A DNA stretch of 12,852 bases. Origin: Leyella stercorea. Lineage in GTDB: Bacteria; Bacteroidota; Bacteroidia; Bacteroidales; Bacteroidaceae. The notes below the pieces were generated by a model. It did no database searches, was not told where the DNA came from, and was given only the letters and a program-made list of their open reading frames with translations. A program made the position numbers and the translations under genes. Of the stretch, positions 10,191 through 12,852 are shown piece by piece (position 1 is the stretch's first letter; every line of letters starts with the position of its first letter). The stretch lies in the NCBI RefSeq assembly GCF_019052365.1, contig NZ_JAHQUY010000075.1, positions 1 to 12,852 of the forward strand. The letters run 5' to 3'.

Positions 10191-11840
10191 TCAGTTTATC
10201 ACAAGCTGCTGGTCGCAATACGCGAGCACGGCAGGGCGGTGCGTGATGAATATCACGGTATGCTTTTCGCCTTCGAGGATATTGCGCAGCAGGCGGCACT
10301 CCGTCTCGCTGTCGAGCGCCGACGTAGCCTCATCAAACACGAGCACGGCGCGGTTGCGCAGCAGCGCACGCGCTATCGCTATGCGCTGTGCCTGACCTTC
10401 TGAAAGACCGCCGCCCTGCTCGCTGCAGCGCGTGTCGAGCCCGTTGGGAAGGTCGAAAACAAACTCGGCGCAACTTTTTCTAAGCACCTCACACATGCGT
10501 TCGTCCGTCGCCGTAGCGTCGCCCAGCAGCAGGTTGTCGCGTATCGTGCCGCTCAGAAGCGTGTTGCCCTGTGGCACATACACAAAGTTGCAGCGCATGA
10601 GCGGCGTCAACTCCTGCTCGCCATCGGCGTCGTACATATATATATGTCCGCTCTGTGGGCGCATCAGCGCCAGAAGCATGCGTACAAGCGTTGTCTTTCC
10701 GGCGCCCGTCTCGCCGAGAATAGCCGTCGTAGAGCCAGGGCGAAAGTCGAACGAGAGGTTCTTTATGATGTCGCGCGTACCATCCTCGTAGCGATACGTT
10801 ATATTGTCGAGGCGAATGCCGCAGGAGTCGGCAAATCGCACGGGGTCGCCTTCGGGTTCTCGCGGCTCCTCCTCGAGTTCCATCAGTCGCTCTGCGGCTG
10901 TGAACACCGACACGAAAGCCGGAACGAGTTTTGTCAGCGTGCGCGCCGGCGACTGTATGCGGTTCACAAGTTGCAAGAAGGCTGTCATGCCGCCGAATGT
11001 GAGCGTGCCAGCCTGCATGCGCACGGCAGCCCAAAGAAACGCCAACAGATAGCCGCAGGCGAAGCCGAAGTTGAGTACGAAGTTGGAGAACACCGAGAAC
11101 TTGGTGCGGTTGACCACGTTGCTGCGTAGCTCCGACTGCGTTGCTTCGAGCCTTGCAATCATCGCATGCGTAGCCTCAAGCGTCTTCACCACCATGCGGT
11201 GCTGCACGGTCTCCTGCATCGACTCCTGCACACGGCTGTCCGATTCGCGCACACGGCGCGAGAGTTGTCGCATGCGGCGCATGTATACCTTACTCACGAG
11301 CACGAATATCGGAATTATCACGACCAGTATCAGCGCCAGCGTGCTGTCCATCATGTACATGCAGGCGAAGGCGCCCACGAACATTAGTACGGTGGAGAGC
11401 GTGCTCGGCAGCGTCTCGGTGAGGAACGTCGTGACGTTAGCCACGTCAAGCTCCAAGCGGTTGAGCACGTCGCCCGAGTGAAAATGCTCGCGGCTGTGCC
11501 ACTCCGACTGCAGTATGCGTTGCAGCGCAGCCTGCTGCATGCGGTTCTGCGCCTTCACGCCGAGTATGTTGCGCACCCACACGCCTGCGATATTCACCGC
11601 AAAGTTGAGCAGTATGAGCGTGCCCATGAGCCCCACAGCCCAGTATATAGAGCCGCGGTCGGAGCCAGAAGCCACGTCGATGGCGTGCTTTATCGCCCAC
11701 ACCTGCGCCAGACTCAGCACCACATCAGCCACGCCAAGCAACGCGTTCAGCGTAGCCTGCAGCCGATTGCCGCGCCATGCCTGCCAGAGCCATCGCAGTA
11801 TCTGCTTCACCGTATATTTGTCAGAGGTCTTTATCTTCAT
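10191..11840 (-). CDS. ABC exporter half-transporter (permease-ATPase fusion)
   Basis: This protein joins an N-terminal six-helix ABC exporter membrane domain (roughly residues 20-320) to an ATPase domain (about 342-549). Using the ATG at 11840, which I prefer to a TTG immediately before it, the protein has 549 residues. The ATPase has Walker A GETGAGKT (376-383), Q-loop Gln424, signature LSEGQ (479-483; Glu in place of the second Gly of LSGGQ), Walker B LVFDE (500-504, catalytic Glu504) and H-loop His534. It must dimerise, with itself or another half-transporter; no partner gene is in the window. The substrate cannot be read from the sequence. It lies 47 bases after nadK and is probably co-transcribed with it. 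Confidence 0.92.
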   Translation of the reverse strand: MKIKTSDKYTVKQILRWLWQAWRGNRLQATLNALLGVADVVLSLAQVWAIKHAIDVASGSDRGSIYWAVGLMGTLILLNFAVNIAGVWVRNILGVKAQNRMQQAALQRILQSEWHSREHFHSGDVLNRLELDVANVTTFLTETLPSTLSTVLMFVGAFACMYMMDSTLALILVVIIPIFVLVSKVYMRRMRQLSRRVRESDSRVQESMQETVQHRMVVKTLEATHAMIARLEATQSELRSNVVNRTKFSVFSNFVLNFGFACGYLLAFLWAAVRMQAGTLTFGGMTAFLQLVNRIQSPARTLTKLVPAFVSVFTAAERLMELEEEPREPEGDPVRFADSCGIRLDNITYRYEDGTRDIIKNLSFDFRPGSTTAILGETGAGKTTLVRMLLALMRPQSGHIYMYDADGEQELTPLMRCNFVYVPQGNTLLSGTIRDNLLLGDATATDERMCEVLRKSCAEFVFDLPNGLDTRCSEQGGGLSEGQAQRIAIARALLRNRAVLVFDEATSALDSETECRLLRNILEGEKHTVIFITHRPAVLAYCDQQLVIN

Positions 11841-11871
11841 CAAAACTCAAAACTCAAAATTCAAAACTCAA
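11841..11871. repeat. Heptamer repeat between nadK and the ABC gene
   Basis: Heptamers of the AACTCAA/AATTCAA type (four units and a part) fill the nadK-ABC spacer. Read leftward this is TTTTGAG-type sequence directly before the ABC start codon, the same arrangement as in front of rseP at 2938. Confidence 0.75.
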
Positions 11872-11887
11872 GATTGCGTTAGCATCG

Positions 11888-12772
11888 CTACCGCTTATCT
11901 ACTCCCCACATCATCTTTTCTCTTAACGATGTGAAGTATTTTCTGCCATTCGGCTTCACAATCATCGTCGAGAACGGCGCCTTCTGTATACTCACCTTCG
12001 TGCCTTCGTGCATCGTATAGCTGCGTCCGTCCACAGCCACGAGGAAGTTGTGCGAGCGCGACTCCACCTGCAGCTCCACCTTACTGCTGTCTGATATCAC
12101 CACCGGGCGCACGTTCAAGCTGTGCGGAGCCACCGGCGTGAGGCACAACGTGCTGGTCTGCGGCACGATGATCGGACCTCCGTTCGAGAGCGAGTAGGCA
12201 GTAGAGCCGGTAGGCGTGCAGACCACGAGTCCGTCCGCCTGGTACGTCACGAGGAACGAGCCGTCGACGCAGGTGTGTATGCTAATCATCGAAGCGTTGT
12301 CGCGCTTCAGCATAGCGATGTCGTTCAGCGCGTAGTGGCAGCCGTCGAAGTCCTCGCCGTGCGTCTGTATCTCTATTGCGGTGTGGCGCTCAATGGTATA
12401 GTCGCCGTTGATAATCGCAGCGAGAGCCGTCTCCACCTCGTCGGGCAACACGTCGGCAAGAAAGCCCAGGCGCCCCATATTGATGCCCACAACCGGTATA
12501 TTCTTGCGCCCTATGCGCACCGCCGTCTTCAGAAACGTGCCGTCGCCACCGATAGACACGGCGTAGTCGGCTTCAAACTTGTCGCCGTCGAACACCTCTA
12601 CGCCCGAGAGGTCGAGAAGCTGGTCGCGACTGAGGAAGTCGCGGAACTTGCGGTCGAAGATTATACGCTCGTTGCGCGAACGCAGATAGTCGAGCGCACA
12701 TGCTAAAGAGGTCGACTTGCGTAACTGATATGTATTGCCGAAAAAGGCGAAAGTGAGTTGCTTGTTTGTCAT
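11888..12772 (-). CDS. nadK: NAD kinase
   Basis: NadK phosphorylates NAD to NADP with ATP or other phosphate donors and sets the cellular NADP pool. The 294-residue protein carries the family signature GGDGTFLK (75-82), NMGRLGFLAD (98-107), the NAD-binding ALNDIAMLKR (148-157), and TPTGSTAYSLSNGGPI (186-201). The C-terminal half continues with PHSLNVRPVV (216-225) and a VDGR motif (247-250). The length is typical of bacterial NadK. The ATG at 12772 is first in frame; the 60 bases before it are AT-rich without an obvious TAnnTTTG box, and contain a small inverted repeat CGTATA-TAT-TATACG (12778-12792). It is followed by the ABC gene in the same direction. Confidence 0.96.
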   Translation of the reverse strand: MTNKQLTFAFFGNTYQLRKSTSLACALDYLRSRNERIIFDRKFRDFLSRDQLLDLSGVEVFDGDKFEADYAVSIGGDGTFLKTAVRIGRKNIPVVGINMGRLGFLADVLPDEVETALAAIINGDYTIERHTAIEIQTHGEDFDGCHYALNDIAMLKRDNASMISIHTCVDGSFLVTYQADGLVVCTPTGSTAYSLSNGGPIIVPQTSTLCLTPVAPHSLNVRPVVISDSSKVELQVESRSHNFLVAVDGRSYTMHEGTKVSIQKAPFSTMIVKPNGRKYFTSLREKMMWGVDKR

Positions 12773-12832
12773 TGTTGCGTATATATTATACGTATATTAA
12801 CCCGTTGGCGGAATTAATTTAAGTTGATAAAT

Positions 12833-12852
12833 ATGAGTAAAAAGTTGCACAT
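12833..12852 (+). CDS. Possible start of a rightward gene cut by the window end
   Basis: An ATG at 12833 opens a frame of six full codons (MSKKLH) before the window ends, behind an AT-rich leader (TTGATAAAT). It would be divergent from nadK. In related genomes pdxJ is often divergent from nadK, but these six residues do not resemble the PdxJ start I know. The same bases could instead be part of a promoter, since TTG and GTTGC blocks lie about 20 bases apart. Confidence 0.2.

Noticed and set aside
11841..11843. TTG as start codon of the ABC gene
   Set aside because: The TTG belongs to the heptamer repeat, and an ATG follows immediately at 11840, which is the more likely start.
12778..12792. 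Inverted repeat CGTATA-TAT-TATACG upstream of nadK as an operator
   Set aside because: It is short and made of alternating A/T with terminal CG, easily produced by composition, and no promoter box is placed relative to it.

Overview
The window looks like a chromosomal contig end from a Bacteroidales bacterium, most likely a Prevotella-like member of the Prevotellaceae. The evidence is the family-specific genes (DUF4290, the long-form RseP, the Bacteroidetes-type MurA and Gmk), promoter boxes of the TAnnTTTG type, A-rich leaders without Shine-Dalgarno sequences, GC-rich genes separated by AT-rich heptamer-repeat spacers, and GCGGAGG...CCTCCGC palindromes between genes. The first 15 bases equal the 3' end of the Illumina TruSeq adapter, so the true genomic sequence probably starts at base 16. 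No tRNA, rRNA, CRISPR array, prophage or transposase was seen.

Layout. Bases 16-721 hold no convincing protein gene. They carry two intrinsic terminators reading leftward, a consensus-like leftward promoter that together with the first terminator outlines a possible small RNA, and a 22-bp tandem repeat. Bases 722-7692 are a leftward gene run in the order tsaB, DUF4290 gene, murA, rimM, dxr, rseP, Bax-inhibitor-1-like gene. It ends at a strong terminator at 478-541. Bases 7693-7932 are a divergent promoter region. Bases 7933-10088 are a rightward run of yicC, gmk and nadD. Bases 10191-12772 are a leftward pair, nadK followed by an ABC exporter half-transporter gene, converging on nadD. The last 20 bases may be the start of a rightward gene.

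How the genes fit together. The leftward run is a housekeeping set: tRNA t6A modification (TsaB), the first committed peptidoglycan step (MurA), 16S rRNA processing (RimM), isoprenoid precursor synthesis (Dxr), intramembrane proteolysis (RseP) and a Bax-inhibitor-type membrane protein. The rightward run joins RNA turnover (YicC), GMP phosphorylation (Gmk) and NAD synthesis (NadD). NadK, which makes NADP, lies just beyond the ABC gene.

The most unusual aspect is not a gene cassette but the spacers. Four of the spacers in the leftward run each carry a different short tandem repeat (units of 23, 16, 9 and 7 bp), and a 22-bp array follows the last gene. A separate palindromic element occurs at three sites, two of them as nearly complete inverted pairs of about 80 bp. 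MurA carries Asp instead of Cys at the fosfomycin-target position. I found no evidence for a new defence, mobile or biosynthetic system; the genes are core genes.
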